DNA of 30,127 bases from CF-96 sp028287605. Its GTDB lineage: Bacteria > Chloroflexota > Dormibacteria > Aeolococcales > Aeolococcaceae. Position 1 is the first letter of the stretch; every line of letters begins with the position of its first letter. The position numbers and the translations under genes are program-made. Under the pieces are notes generated by a model, which had not been told where the DNA came from, ran no database searches, and was given only the letters and a program-made list of their open reading frames with translations. This document shows positions 6,689-15,292 of this stretch, piece by piece. The stretch lies in assembly GCA_034666465.1 (NCBI GenBank), contig JAXDLT010000423.1:1-30127 (forward strand), given 5' to 3'.

Positions 6689-7081
6689 ATGAGCGACGAC
6701 ATCGCCGCCATGCGGTACGAGCAGGCGCTCGCCGAGCTCGATGCCCTGATCGGGCGACTCGAGGGCGGAACCGTCGACCTCGACGAGGCGATCGCCTGCT
6801 ACGAGCGCGGCTCCCGGCTGGCGCAGCGCTGCGCCGAGCTCCTCGACCTCACCGAGCAGCGGGTGATGCAGCTGGTGGTGGGCTCCGGACCCGCCGCCCA
6901 GGAGCGCCCCTTCGTGGGCGAGCAGGCGCAACCCGCGACCGCACCGCCGCCGGGGCCGGCCACCCCGCGGGCGCGCTCGGCCTCCGCTCCTCGCCCCGGC
7001 GGGCTGCTCCCCGGGCTGGCGCCGCCGTCCCCGCCGGCCCGCGGCGAGCCCGAGTTCGACCTCGACGACATCCCCTTCTGA
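6689..7081 (+). CDS. xseB: Exodeoxyribonuclease VII small subunit with SSB-like C-terminal tail
   Basis: Residues about 8-60 match XseB (RYEQALAELDALIGRLEGG, then DLDEAIACYERGSRLAQRC), the helical subunit that binds the XseA coiled coil. Typical XseB is about 70-85 residues. This one is 130. Residues about 65-120 form a low-complexity Pro/Ala/Gly linker, and the protein ends EFDLDDIPF. That tip closely resembles the acidic C-terminal peptide of bacterial SSB (DDDIPF type), which docks repair proteins. The frame is uninterrupted and stops right after the Phe. ATG at 6689 follows the xseA stop by 1 nt; in-frame ATGs at 6674 and 6632 are alternatives that would overlap xseA. The function as an XseB is clear; the tail's role is inference. 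Confidence 0.9.
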   Translation: MSDDIAAMRYEQALAELDALIGRLEGGTVDLDEAIACYERGSRLAQRCAELLDLTEQRVMQLVVGSGPAAQERPFVGEQAQPATAPPPGPATPRARSASAPRPGGLLPGLAPPSPPARGEPEFDLDDIPF

Positions 7082-7098
7082 CCCCGGGCGGAGACTCC

Positions 7099-7875
7099 GT
7101 GATCCTGCAGATGAATGCCCCCCAGCGCCTCGACGTCGTCCTGGTGGAGCGCGGCCTGGCCCCGTCGCGCGAGCGCGCCCAGGCGCTGATCGCGGCGGGG
7201 CTGGTGCTGATCGGCACCGAGCGCGCCCGCAGCGCCGCCCAGCGGGTCGCCGGGGGCGCCGAGGTGGCGGTGACCGGCCGCGACCACCCGTGGGTGGGCC
7301 GCGGCGGGGTCAAGCTGGTGGCCGCGCTCGACGGCTTCGAGGTGGCGGTGGAGGGCCGCACCGCCCTCGACGCCGGCGCCTCCACCGGCGGCTTCACCGA
7401 GGTGCTCCTCGACCGCGGGGCGGCGCTCGTCTACGCCGTCGACGTGGGCCGCGGGCAGCTCCACCCCCGCCTCGCCGGCGACCCCCGGGTGGTGGTGATG
7501 GACCGCACCAACCTCCGCCTGCTCGGGGCGGTGCCCGGGCGCGCGCCCTCGCTGGTCACCCTCGACCTCGCCTTCATCTCGCTGCGGCTGGTGCTCGAGC
7601 GGGTCGCCGCCCTCGCCGTCCCCGGCGCGGAGGTGGTGGCGCTCTTCAAGCCCCAGTTCGAGCTGGGACGCGATGCGGTCGCCCGCGGCGGGGTGGTGCG
7701 CGACCCCGCCGCCGGCGAGGCGGGCGCGCGCGAGCTGCTGGAGTGGGCCCGGCTGCGGCTCGACGCCACCGGCCGGGGGCCGCTGCCCTCGCCGATCACC
7801 GGTGCCAAGGGGAACCAGGAGTGGCTGCTCCACCTGCGCCTCCCCGGCGGCGGCGGTGGCGAGGTCGGCGGATGA
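7099..7875 (+). CDS. tlyA: TlyA-family rRNA 2'-O-methyltransferase (S4 + FtsJ-like)
   Basis: The 258-residue protein has an N-terminal S4 RNA-binding domain (residues about 9-67, RLDVVLVERGLAPSRERAQALI) joined to a Rossmann methyltransferase. The latter has WVGRGGVKL, the SAM motif LDAGASTGGFTEVLLDRGA, VDVGRGQLHP, LDLAFISLR and FKPQFELG. TlyA homologues methylate 2'-O of cytidines in 16S and/or 23S rRNA and set capreomycin sensitivity in mycobacteria; some annotations call them hemolysin A. GTG at 7099 is preferred because GGAG at 7090-7093 lies 5 nt upstream; ATG at 7111 is the alternative. The link to nadK and recN is a common order in Gram-positive genomes. Confidence 0.92.
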   Translation: MILQMNAPQRLDVVLVERGLAPSRERAQALIAAGLVLIGTERARSAAQRVAGGAEVAVTGRDHPWVGRGGVKLVAALDGFEVAVEGRTALDAGASTGGFTEVLLDRGAALVYAVDVGRGQLHPRLAGDPRVVVMDRTNLRLLGAVPGRAPSLVTLDLAFISLRLVLERVAALAVPGAEVVALFKPQFELGRDAVARGGVVRDPAAGEAGARELLEWARLRLDATGRGPLPSPITGAKGNQEWLLHLRLPGGGGGEVGG

Positions 7876-8768
7876 GCGCGGGGCGGCGGAGCATCGGCTT
7901 CCTCCTGCACCCGCGCGAGCGCCACCACCCCGAGGTGCTCGAGCCGGCGGTGGCCCGCGCCACCGCCGCCGGCTACGAGGTCTGGATGGACATGGGCGAC
8001 GCCGAGAGCGCGGTCGCCGAGCACGCCGACAGCACCATGCTGCTGGTCACCGTCGGCGGCGACGGCACCTTCCTGCTGGGGGCGCGGCTGGCGGCGCCGC
8101 GGGGCATCCCCGTGCTCGGGGTCAACCGCGGCCAGCTGGGCTTCCTCACCGACATCGACCTCGCCGACCTGCCCGACGCCATCGAGTGCTTCGTCCAGGG
8201 CCGCCACCGCGTGGAGCGCCGCTCGCTGCTCGAGCTCGAGCTCCTCGGCGACGCGTCCGGGCGCCCCACCGATCTCGCCCTCAACGAGGTGGTGGTGAAG
8301 TCGACGGGCATGAACCTCGCCCGCCTCCGCGTCGAGGTCGACGGCGAGCTCTTCGGCGAGTTCGACGCCGACGGGGTGATCATCGCCACCGCCACCGGCT
8401 CGACCGCGTACGCGCTCAGCTCCGGCGGCCCGCTCGTCGACCCGCGGGTGCGCGCCGTGGTGGTGGTGCCGCTGGCGCCACACGCGGTGATCACCCGGGC
8501 GGTGGTGCTCCCCGAGGCGGTCACGGTGCAGGTCACCGTGCACCGGGGACGGACCTTCGCCGCCGCCGACGGTCACCTCGAGGTGCCGCTGCGCGAGGGC
8601 CGCGGCGTGGTGGTGCGGCCCGGGCCCGAGCTGCACGTGGTCCAGGTCGCCGGCTCGCCCACCTTCCTGCGCCGGCTGCGGGAGAAGCTGCGCTTCGGGA
8701 TGCCGCTCAAGCACACCCTGGACGAGCCCGACGGCCGCCGGGTCCGCCGCACCTCCAAGGAGACCTGA
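7872..8768 (+). CDS. nadK: NAD kinase
   Basis: NadK phosphorylates NAD to NADP. The 298-residue protein shows the family signature GGDGTFL at residues 62-68 with the catalytic Asp, then GVNRGQLGFLTDI, LNEVVVKS (the NE motif) and ATATGSTAYALSSGGPLVDP. The length is normal. ATG overlaps the tlyA stop (ATGA). Together with the NadE-type genes at 23036-24866, this window encodes the last steps to both NAD and NADP. Confidence 0.95.
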   Translation: MSAGRRSIGFLLHPRERHHPEVLEPAVARATAAGYEVWMDMGDAESAVAEHADSTMLLVTVGGDGTFLLGARLAAPRGIPVLGVNRGQLGFLTDIDLADLPDAIECFVQGRHRVERRSLLELELLGDASGRPTDLALNEVVVKSTGMNLARLRVEVDGELFGEFDADGVIIATATGSTAYALSSGGPLVDPRVRAVVVVPLAPHAVITRAVVLPEAVTVQVTVHRGRTFAAADGHLEVPLREGRGVVVRPGPELHVVQVAGSPTFLRRLREKLRFGMPLKHTLDEPDGRRVRRTSKET

Positions 8769-8770
8769 CC

Positions 8771-10531
8771 ATGGCCCTGGTGGAGCTCCGCATCGCCGAT
8801 CTCGCCGTGCTCCGCTCGGTGAGCCTGGTCCCCGGAGAGGGGCTGACCGCCCTCACCGGCGAGACCGGCTCGGGGAAGTCGCTCTGCGTCACCGGCCTGC
8901 GCCTCGCCCTCGGCGGCCGGGTCGACGGCGAGGTGGTCGCCCGCGGCCGCGACCGCGCCAGCGTCGCCGCGGTCTTCGACGCCGTGCCCGCCGGGGTCCG
9001 CGAGCTCTGCTCCGCCCAGGGCATCGCCGTGGAGGAGCTGCTCACCCTCTCCCGCGAGATCCCCGCCAGCGGCCGGGGCAGCTGCCGGGTCAACGGCTCC
9101 CTGGTCTCCATCGCCACCCTGCGGGAGATCGGCGAGCAGCTGGTCGAGATCACCGCCCAGGGCGAGAGCCACCGCCTCCTCCGCGCCGCCTGGCAGCGCC
9201 GGCTGCTCGACGCCATGGGCGGCGAGACCGTGGCCGCCGCCCGCCGCGCCACCGCCGCCGCCGTCGTCGAGTGGCGCGCCGCCGAGGAGGCCGAGCGCCT
9301 CGCCGGGGCGCTGGCGGCGCGCGAGCACCAGCAGCTGGAGCGGGCCCGCGAGCTGGTCGACGACCTCGGGCCGCTGCACCTGGCCCCGGGCGAGGACGCG
9401 GCCCTCGCCGCCGAATGCGCCCGGCTGCGCGGCGCCGCCCGGCTGCGCGCCGCCGCCGACGCGCTGGGCGCGGCCTGCAGCGGTGGGGAGGAGGGCTCGG
9501 CGGCCGACCTGGTGGCCGCCGCCGTCGCCACCGGCCGCCCCGTCGCCGCAACCACCGGCGATGGCGAGCTCACCGCGCTGGTCGACGACGGCGGCGAGCT
9601 GGTCTCCCATCTCACCGAGCTCGGCCGCCGGGCCCGGCGGCTCGCCGCCCAGTGCGAGGTCGACGACCGCCGCCTCGCGGTGGTCGAGGAGCGGCTCGAC
9701 GTCCTCGACCGGGTGCGGCGGCGCCATGGCGGCAGCCTCGAGACCGCCCTCGCCCGCCTCGAGGAGGCGGCGGCGCTGGTCGAGGCCGCCGGGGGCGACT
9801 CCACCCCGGAGCGGCTCGCCGCTGCGGCGCAGGCGAGCCGCTCCCGGGCCGCGGAGGCGGCGGCGGCGCTGAGCAGGGGCCGCCGCACCGCCGCGGCGGC
9901 GCTCGAGCGCGCCGTCACCGCCGAGCTGCGCCGGCTGCGGCTGCCCCACGCCCGCTTCCGGGTGGGGCTCCATCGCACCCCCGACGAGGCCGGCGTCGAG
10001 CTCGACGGTGTCCGGGTGACCTGCGGCGCCGAGGGGGTCGACGGGGTCGAGTTCCGGCTCGGGGCGAACCGCGACGAGGTGCCCCTGCCCCTCGACGAGG
10101 GGGTCTCCGGCGGTGAGCTCTCGCGGCTCGGCCTCGCGCTGCGCGCGGTGGTCGCCGACGCCGACGACTGCCCCACGCTGGTCCTCGACGAGGTCGACAC
10201 CGGTCTCGGCGGCGAGACGGCGGCCCGGGTCGGCGAGGTCCTGGCCGCGGTCGCCCGCCGCCGCCAGGTGCTGGTGATCACCCACCGCCCCGAGATCGCC
10301 GCGCCCGCCGCCCGCCACCTGGTGGTCGCCAAGCGCGACCGCGGCGGCCGCGTCGAGGCCGCGGTCGACGCGGTGGAGGGCGAGGAGCGGGCCGGAGAGG
10401 TGGCCCGGCTGATGTCGGGCACCCCCACCGAGGCGGCGCTGGCGCGGGCGCGCGAGCTGCTCGCGCACGGGGATGGCGGCGCGGCCATGCCGGCGCTTCG
10501 CCCCGCTCGTACCATTGGACGCGATGAGTGA
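8771..10531 (+). CDS. recN: DNA repair protein RecN
   Basis: RecN is an SMC-like ATPase that gathers DNA ends in double-strand-break repair. The 586-residue protein has Walker A GETGSGKS at residues 30-37 and the downstream RVNGSLVSIATLREIGEQLVEI segment. A long Ala/Arg/Glu-rich coiled-coil middle follows, then the C-terminal ABC signature GVSGGELSRL and Walker B TLVLDEVDTGLGG. The switch His is in VLVITHRPEIAA. The start is 2 nt after the nadK stop. The 3' end overlaps scpA by 8 nt and contains a possible internal promoter hexamer at 10510. Confidence 0.95.
   Translation: MALVELRIADLAVLRSVSLVPGEGLTALTGETGSGKSLCVTGLRLALGGRVDGEVVARGRDRASVAAVFDAVPAGVRELCSAQGIAVEELLTLSREIPASGRGSCRVNGSLVSIATLREIGEQLVEITAQGESHRLLRAAWQRRLLDAMGGETVAAARRATAAAVVEWRAAEEAERLAGALAAREHQQLERARELVDDLGPLHLAPGEDAALAAECARLRGAARLRAAADALGAACSGGEEGSAADLVAAAVATGRPVAATTGDGELTALVDDGGELVSHLTELGRRARRLAAQCEVDDRRLAVVEERLDVLDRVRRRHGGSLETALARLEEAAALVEAAGGDSTPERLAAAAQASRSRAAEAAAALSRGRRTAAAALERAVTAELRRLRLPHARFRVGLHRTPDEAGVELDGVRVTCGAEGVDGVEFRLGANRDEVPLPLDEGVSGGELSRLGLALRAVVADADDCPTLVLDEVDTGLGGETAARVGEVLAAVARRRQVLVITHRPEIAAPAARHLVVAKRDRGGRVEAAVDAVEGEERAGEVARLMSGTPTEAALARARELLAHGDGGAAMPALRPARTIGRDE
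10510..10515 (+). promoter_or_regulatory. Possible internal -10 element before scpA
   Basis: TACCAT (TANNNT pattern) lies 8 nt before the scpA ATG, inside the last codons of recN. This is the same geometry as the dinG hexamer at 20148. It could give scpAB a separate leaderless transcript; no -35 was recognised. Confidence 0.3.
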
Positions 10532-11306
10532 GCAGGAGCCGTCCTCCGAGGCGGCCCCGGCGGGTGCGCCGGAGACCCCCCCGGTACGCTTCCCGGTGGA
10601 GGTGCCCGGCTTCCGCGGTCCCCTCGACCAGCTGGTGGCCACCGCCCAGCGCGGCGACGTCGACCTCGCCGCCATCCCCGTGAGCCAGATCACCGCCGGC
10701 TTTCGCGCCCGCCTCGAGGAGGGCGACACCGACCCGCGCGACCTCGCCGACTTCCTCAGCCTGGCCTCGCGGCTGCTCGCCCTCAAGGCCGCCCGGCTGC
10801 TCCCCGACGGCGCCATCGACGCCGAGGAGGAGGCCGCCGCCGACGGCGCGCCGGTCGACGACCCCGGGGCCCGCCTCGCCGAGTACCGCCTCTTCCGCGC
10901 CGCCGCGGAGGCGCTGCTCGCCGACGCCTCGGAGCAGGGGGCACGCAGCTTCCTCAGCACCGTGTGCGCCGAGGTGGTGCCCTCGGAGCGGCTGGCGATC
11001 GCCCCCCAGCGGCTGCTCAGCGCCTTCCGCGCCGTGCTCGAGCGCCTCCCCGAGCCCGACCTGCTCGAGCTGCCGGCCAGCAGCGTCTCCGTCGAGCAGA
11101 AGGCCGCCGAGCTGCGCGCGCTGCTCGCCGGCCGGGGCACGCTGCGCTTCGACGAGATCTTCGCCGCGGCACGGTCGCGGCTCGAGGCGGTGGCCGGTTT
11201 CCTCGCCCTCCTGGAGCTGATCAAGCGCGGCGAGGCACGGGTCGACCAGGAGGACAGCTTCGGCGAGATCACCGTGACCGCGGTGGCGGTCGAGGCCCAT
11301 GGCTGA
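10524..11306 (+). CDS. scpA: Segregation and condensation protein A
   Basis: ScpA is the kleisin of the bacterial SMC-ScpAB condensin complex. The 260-residue protein has the N-terminal kleisin motif FPVEVPGFRGPLDQLVATAQRGDVDLAAIPVSQI. The next block is LADFLSLASRLLALKAARLLP, followed by the C-terminal winged-helix region (FDEIFAAARSRLEAVAGFLALLELIKRG). ATG at 10524 is preferred over an in-frame start at 10473 because the latter would run 59 nt into recN and adds unrelated residues. It overlaps recN by 8 nt (ATGAGTGA) and scpB by 8 nt. No smc gene is in the window. Confidence 0.94.
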   Translation: MSEQEPSSEAAPAGAPETPPVRFPVEVPGFRGPLDQLVATAQRGDVDLAAIPVSQITAGFRARLEEGDTDPRDLADFLSLASRLLALKAARLLPDGAIDAEEEAAADGAPVDDPGARLAEYRLFRAAAEALLADASEQGARSFLSTVCAEVVPSERLAIAPQRLLSAFRAVLERLPEPDLLELPASSVSVEQKAAELRALLAGRGTLRFDEIFAAARSRLEAVAGFLALLELIKRGEARVDQEDSFGEITVTAVAVEAHG

Positions 11307-11961
11307 CCCGGACCTCGATCGCGCCATCCCCGATCACGTCGTCGGCCTGCCCGCGGAGGAGCTCGACACCGCGCTGGAGGCGGTCTGCTTCGCCCTCAAC
11401 CGCAGCCTCACCCTGGCCGAGGCGGCGGCGGTGCTGGGCCGCAGCCCCGGCGACCTGGCCGTCGCCGCCGAGACCCTCGCCATCCGCCTGCGCGGGCGCG
11501 GCCTGATGCTCCAGCGCCACCAGGACGAGGTGCAGCTGGTCACCCGTCCCGAGGTCGCGTGGGCGGTCCAGCGCGCTCTGAACCCGGAGCGTCCCAGCCG
11601 CCTGAGCCGCCCCGCCCTCGAGACCCTGGCGATCGTCGCCTACCGGCAGCCGCTCACCCGCGCCGCGGTCGAGGCGATCCGCGGGGTCAACTGCGAGGCG
11701 GTGCTCGAGAGCCTCGAGCGGCGCGGCCTCGTCGCCGAGGTCGGCCGCCAGGACAGCCCCGGCCACCCCCGCCTCTTCGGCACCACCCTGCGCTTCCTCG
11801 AGGTGGTGGGGCTGGAGCGCGTCGAGGATCTGCCACCGCTGCCCGAGGGCACGGTGATCCCCGAGCTGGCCGCCGAGCGGTGGGCGGAGCGCACCGAGGA
11901 GGAGCCGGTTCGCGAGGCCTCCGCGGCGGCCACCGGGCAGGCGCCGGCGGGCCAGGGATGA
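11299..11961 (+). CDS. scpB: Segregation and condensation protein B
   Basis: ScpB dimers bind ScpA and complete the condensin complex. The 220-residue protein shows two winged-helix halves: LEAVCFALNRSLTLAEAAAVLG followed by RGRGLMLQRHQDEVQLVTRPEV, then SRPALETLAIVAYRQPLTRAAVEAIRGVNCEAVLESLERRGLV. The C-terminal winged helix ends with GHPRLFGTTLRFLEVVGL. About 50 residues of Ala/Glu-rich tail follow. It starts inside the scpA 3' end and overlaps rluB by 4 nt. Confidence 0.95.
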   Translation: MADPDLDRAIPDHVVGLPAEELDTALEAVCFALNRSLTLAEAAAVLGRSPGDLAVAAETLAIRLRGRGLMLQRHQDEVQLVTRPEVAWAVQRALNPERPSRLSRPALETLAIVAYRQPLTRAAVEAIRGVNCEAVLESLERRGLVAEVGRQDSPGHPRLFGTTLRFLEVVGLERVEDLPPLPEGTVIPELAAERWAERTEEEPVREASAAATGQAPAGQG

Positions 11962-12716
11962 GCTCCGCCCAGTCGCCCTCGCCGCAGCGGCTCAACCGCT
12001 ACCTGGCAGGGCGTGGGGTGGCCTCGCGGCGGGGCGCCGACCTGCTCATCGAGGCCGGCCGGGTGGCGGTCAACGGCCGCCGCGCCGCCCTGGGGATGCT
12101 CGTCGACCCGGTCCGCGACGGCGTGGCCGTCGACGGCCGCCCGGTGCCCCCCGAGCTCGAGTACCGCACGCTGATGCTGAACAAGCCGGTGGGCGTGGTG
12201 AGCACCCGCAGCGACCCGGGTGGCCGGCCCACCGTGCTCGACCTCGTCGAGGACTCCGCCGGCCTCTTCCCGGTGGGACGGCTCGACACCGACAGCCGCG
12301 GCCTGCTTCTGCTGACCACCGACGGCGACCTGGCGCTGCGGCTCACGCATCCCCGCTACGGCATCCGCAAGCGCTACGCGGTGGCGGTGCGCGGCCGGGT
12401 GCCGAGGGCGGCGCTGCGGACCCTGCTCGCCGGGGTGCGGCTGGACGACGGCCCTGCCCGGGCGCTCTCGGCGGCGGTGACCGGCGACCACCGTGACGAC
12501 ACGCTGCTCGAGCTGGAGATGGGGGAGGGGCGGCGCCGCGAGGTCCGCCGGCTCTGCGCCGCCGCCGGCCTCGTGGTCACCGACCTGCAGCGGGTGGGCT
12601 TCGGCCCGCTCCGCCTGGGCCGGCTCGCCGAGGGCACCAGCCGGCGGCTGCGTCCCGCGGAGGAGGCCGAGCTGCGCGCCGCCACCGGCCTCCCCGCTCC
12701 CTCCGGGGCCGGATGA
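11958..12716 (+). CDS. rluB: RluB/RsuA-family pseudouridine synthase
   Basis: It isomerises a uridine in large-subunit rRNA to pseudouridine. The 252-residue protein has an N-terminal S4 domain (QRLNRYLAGRGVASRRGADLLI, then GRVAVNG, residues about 10-55). Next come the family block LNKPVGVVSTRSDPGGRPTVLDLV and the catalytic motif GRLDTDSRGLLLLT with Asp110. EGRRREVRRLCAAAGLVVTDLQRVGFGPL follows. The position after scpB matches the widespread scpA-scpB-rluB order. RluB is preferred to RsuA on context only; substrate site is inferred. Confidence 0.92.
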   Translation: MSSAQSPSPQRLNRYLAGRGVASRRGADLLIEAGRVAVNGRRAALGMLVDPVRDGVAVDGRPVPPELEYRTLMLNKPVGVVSTRSDPGGRPTVLDLVEDSAGLFPVGRLDTDSRGLLLLTTDGDLALRLTHPRYGIRKRYAVAVRGRVPRAALRTLLAGVRLDDGPARALSAAVTGDHRDDTLLELEMGEGRRREVRRLCAAAGLVVTDLQRVGFGPLRLGRLAEGTSRRLRPAEEAELRAATGLPAPSGAG

Positions 12717-13453
12717 GCGGCGTGGCACCGGTGCCGGCGACGCTGGAGACGGGGAGGTGGGACGGTAGGCCGGTGGTCATCACCGTCGACGGGCCCGCCG
12801 GCAGCGGCAAGAGCACCCTGGGGCGGCGGCTCGCGGCGGCGCTCTGCCTGCCCCTGGTCGACACCGGCCTCTTCTACCGGGGGGTCACCGTCGCCGCGGT
12901 GCGCGCCGGGCTCGACGCCGCCGACACCGCCGGGGCCGAGAGCCTCGCCGCCTCGGTGCGCATCGAGCTGAACACCGATCCCACCGGCACCTCCGGCGGC
13001 TGGACGGTGCGGGTCGACGGCGAGGACGCCACCGAGGCCGCACGCGACCCCCGCCACACCCCGCTGCTGACCGCGCTGAGCGGCATGGAGGGCGTGCGCC
13101 GCGCCCTGCTCGCGCCCCAGCGCCAGGTGGCCGCCGCCGGCGCCGTGGCGGTGGGCCGCGACTGCGGCACGGTGGTCTTCCCCGACGCCGAGGTGAAGCT
13201 CTACCTCGACGCCGCTCCGGAGGTGCGGGCCTCGCGGCGAGAGGTCCAGCTGCGCACCGGCGGCACCGCCGTCGACGCCGCCCAGCTGCGCTCCGAGGTG
13301 GCGGACCGCGACGCCCGCGACTCCGGGCGCACCGTCGCCCCGCTGCGCCGTGCCGACGGCGCCCATGTCATCGACACCGGCGCCCACGGCATCGACGCGG
13401 TGGCCGAGCTCGCCCTCGACCTCTGCCGTCGCGCCGGCGTGCCCGGCTGCTGA
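12713..13453 (+). CDS. cmk: Cytidylate kinase
   Basis: Cmk phosphorylates CMP and dCMP. The 246-residue protein has P-loop DGPAGSGKST at residues 26-35, LPLVDTGLFYRGVT (family pattern YLDTGAMYR, here with Phe before Tyr), AVGRDCGTVVFPDAEVKLYLDA and RDARDSGRTVAPLRRADGAHVIDT. An extra ~20 residues precede the P-loop compared with the typical ~225-residue enzyme. ATG overlaps the rluB stop. The rluB-cmk-plsC order is common, but the usual neighbour der is absent here. Confidence 0.94.
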   Translation: MSGVAPVPATLETGRWDGRPVVITVDGPAGSGKSTLGRRLAAALCLPLVDTGLFYRGVTVAAVRAGLDAADTAGAESLAASVRIELNTDPTGTSGGWTVRVDGEDATEAARDPRHTPLLTALSGMEGVRRALLAPQRQVAAAGAVAVGRDCGTVVFPDAEVKLYLDAAPEVRASRREVQLRTGGTAVDAAQLRSEVADRDARDSGRTVAPLRRADGAHVIDTGAHGIDAVAELALDLCRRAGVPGC

Positions 13454-13464
13454 GCGCTGCGCCC

Positions 13465-14139
13465 GTGGTCCCCGCCATCCGTACCTCGCCGCTCTACCCG
13501 TTCGAGCGGAGGCTGATGCTCAACCTGGTCAGGCTGTTCCTCGGTGACGGCCTCCACGTCGAGGGGCTGGAGAACGTCCCCCGGGGGGGCTGCATCGTCG
13601 CCGGCAACCACCTCGCCACCTGCGACCCGCCGCTGATCGGCGCCCTCATCCGCCGCCACGACGTCCACTACATGGCCAAGGCGGAGGCGTTCGACAGGGT
13701 CGCCACCGGCTGGCTCATCGCCGGCTACAACGCCTTCCCGGTGCAGCGCCACACCGCCGACCGGCTGGCCATCCGCCGCTCCCTCGCGGTGCTCGCCCAG
13801 GGGCGGCTGCTGATCATGATGCCCGAGGGCACGCGCAGCCCCGACGCCACCCTGCAGCGTGCCGAGCCGGGGGTGGGACTGATCGCCCGCCGCTCCGGCG
13901 CCCCGGTCGTCCCGGTGGGGGTCTGGGGCAGCGAGAACGCGATGCCCAAGGGGGTGGTGATCCCCCGGCACGCCGAGGTGCACGTCCGCTACGGCGCGCC
14001 GGTGCACCTCCCCGACCGGCGGATGAGCCACCAGGAGAGCGCCGACTGGATCATGGAGCGGATCGCCGAGCTCGTCCCCGAGCGCTACCGCGGCGCCTAT
14101 GCGCGGCCCGCAGCCGGCGTGGCCGCGACCTCGCCATGA
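13465..14139 (+). CDS. plsC: 1-acyl-sn-glycerol-3-phosphate acyltransferase (PlsC family)
   Basis: It acylates lysophosphatidic acid to phosphatidic acid at the inner membrane face. The 224-residue protein has the catalytic HX4D box in GNHLATCDP (His49, Asp54), substrate motif MMPEGTRS, and PVVPVGVWG near residue 150. No long hydrophobic N-terminal anchor is obvious; the segment MLNLVRLFLG is short. GTG at 13465 follows the cmk stop by 11 nt without a clear Shine-Dalgarno, so the exact start is less certain. The stop overlaps the gpsA ATG. A second PlsC-type domain is encoded at 16151-17752. Confidence 0.9.
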   Translation: MVPAIRTSPLYPFERRLMLNLVRLFLGDGLHVEGLENVPRGGCIVAGNHLATCDPPLIGALIRRHDVHYMAKAEAFDRVATGWLIAGYNAFPVQRHTADRLAIRRSLAVLAQGRLLIMMPEGTRSPDATLQRAEPGVGLIARRSGAPVVPVGVWGSENAMPKGVVIPRHAEVHVRYGAPVHLPDRRMSHQESADWIMERIAELVPERYRGAYARPAAGVAATSP

Positions 14140-15143
14140 CCCGCCAGGCCAGCGTGGCGGTGGTGGGGGCGGGGTCGTGGGGCACCACCGTGGCGTCCAT
14201 GGTGGCGCGGCGCACCCCCACCACCATCTGGGCGCGCCGCCCCGAGGTGGCGGAGGAGATCGCCTCCGAGCACACCAACGAGGCGTACCTGCCCGACCGC
14301 GTCCTCGACCCCGCGCTGCGCGCCACCGCCGCGCTCGACGAGGCGGTGGGCGAGGCCGACGTGGTCGTGATGGCGGTGCCCAGCCACGGCTTCCGCGAGG
14401 TGCTGGAGCAGGCGGCCCCCCACCTGCGCCCCTGGATCCCGGTGATCAGCCTCAGCAAGGGGCTGGAGCGGGGCACGCGGGCGCGCATGACCCAGGTGAT
14501 CTCCGAGGTGCTCCCCGGCCATCCCGCCGGGGTGCTCGCCGGGCCCAACCTCGCCCGGGAGATCCTCGACGGCTACGCCGCGGCGGCGCTGGTGGCGATG
14601 CCCGACCTGCGCGTCGCCGCCGCCCTCCAGGAGATCTTCCGCAGCACCCTGTTCCGCGTGTACACCGGCACCGATGTCTGCGGCGCCGAGATCGCGGGGG
14701 CGCTCAAGAACGTCTTCGCCATCGCGGCGGGCATGGCCGCGGGCCTGGGCACCGGCGACAACACCCTCGCCCTGGTGATCTCCCGCTGCCTCGCCGAGCT
14801 CACCCGTCTCGGGGTGGCGATGGGCGGGAAGCGGCACACCTTCGCCGGGCTCGCCGGCATGGGCGACCTCCTCGCCACCTGCATGAGCCCGCAGAGCCGC
14901 AACCGGCGGGTCGGCCTGGAGCTGGCGAGGGGACGCTCGCTCGAGGAGGTGACCGGGGAGATGACGATGGTGGCCGAGGGGGTCAGGACCTCGCGGGTGG
15001 TGATGGAGCTCGCCGCCGAGCACGGCGTGGAGGTGCCGATCGCCCACGAGGTCCACATGGTGATCAACGAGGGGCGCACCCCCGAGGAGGCCTTCCGCGG
15101 GCTGATGCGGCGCAGGCCCACCACCGAGCTGGCGGCGGGCTGA
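14136..15143 (+). CDS. gpsA: Glycerol-3-phosphate dehydrogenase [NAD(P)+]
   Basis: GpsA reduces dihydroxyacetone phosphate to sn-glycerol-3-phosphate, the substrate of PlsB. The 335-residue protein has the Rossmann motif VVGAGSWGTT at residues 9-18, VPSHGFREVL, SLSKGLERGTRARM, and AGPNLAREI. The catalytic-Lys segment GALKNVFAIAAGMAAGLGTGDNT and GMGDLLATCMSPQSRNRRVG follow. The 4-nt overlap with plsC puts two phospholipid-synthesis steps in one unit. It ends the long + strand run that starts at aroC. Confidence 0.96.
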   Translation: MTRQASVAVVGAGSWGTTVASMVARRTPTTIWARRPEVAEEIASEHTNEAYLPDRVLDPALRATAALDEAVGEADVVVMAVPSHGFREVLEQAAPHLRPWIPVISLSKGLERGTRARMTQVISEVLPGHPAGVLAGPNLAREILDGYAAAALVAMPDLRVAAALQEIFRSTLFRVYTGTDVCGAEIAGALKNVFAIAAGMAAGLGTGDNTLALVISRCLAELTRLGVAMGGKRHTFAGLAGMGDLLATCMSPQSRNRRVGLELARGRSLEEVTGEMTMVAEGVRTSRVVMELAAEHGVEVPIAHEVHMVINEGRTPEEAFRGLMRRRPTTELAAG

Positions 15144-15292
15144 CCGTTGGCCCGCGCCGCCCCTCGCGCAGACCGACGAGGAGGCCCGGGGGGCCGCCGC
15201 GGCGTGGGGCTCCGCCGGCGAGATGAGGCGACCTGCCTCGACGAGGGGCTCATTGAGGTGCTGGCGCTGGCACCGATCACGGGAGGCTGAGA
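15144..15292. other. Intergenic gap between gpsA and the lipase-like gene
   Basis: These 149 bases hold no convincing gene. GAGGC-GACCT-GCCTC at 15226-15240 can form a small stem. A Shine-Dalgarno GGGAGG at 15281-15286 serves the next gene. TTGAGG at 15253 with GATCAC at 15275 is a possible but weak promoter. No T-tract terminator is seen. Confidence 0.5.

Noticed and set aside
7099..7875. Hemolysin/toxin gene
   Set aside because: The historical hemolysin name for TlyA homologues is misleading. The S4 plus SAM-methyltransferase motifs indicate rRNA modification.
15226..15240. Rho-independent terminator after gpsA
   Set aside because: The stem is only 5 bp and no T-run follows.
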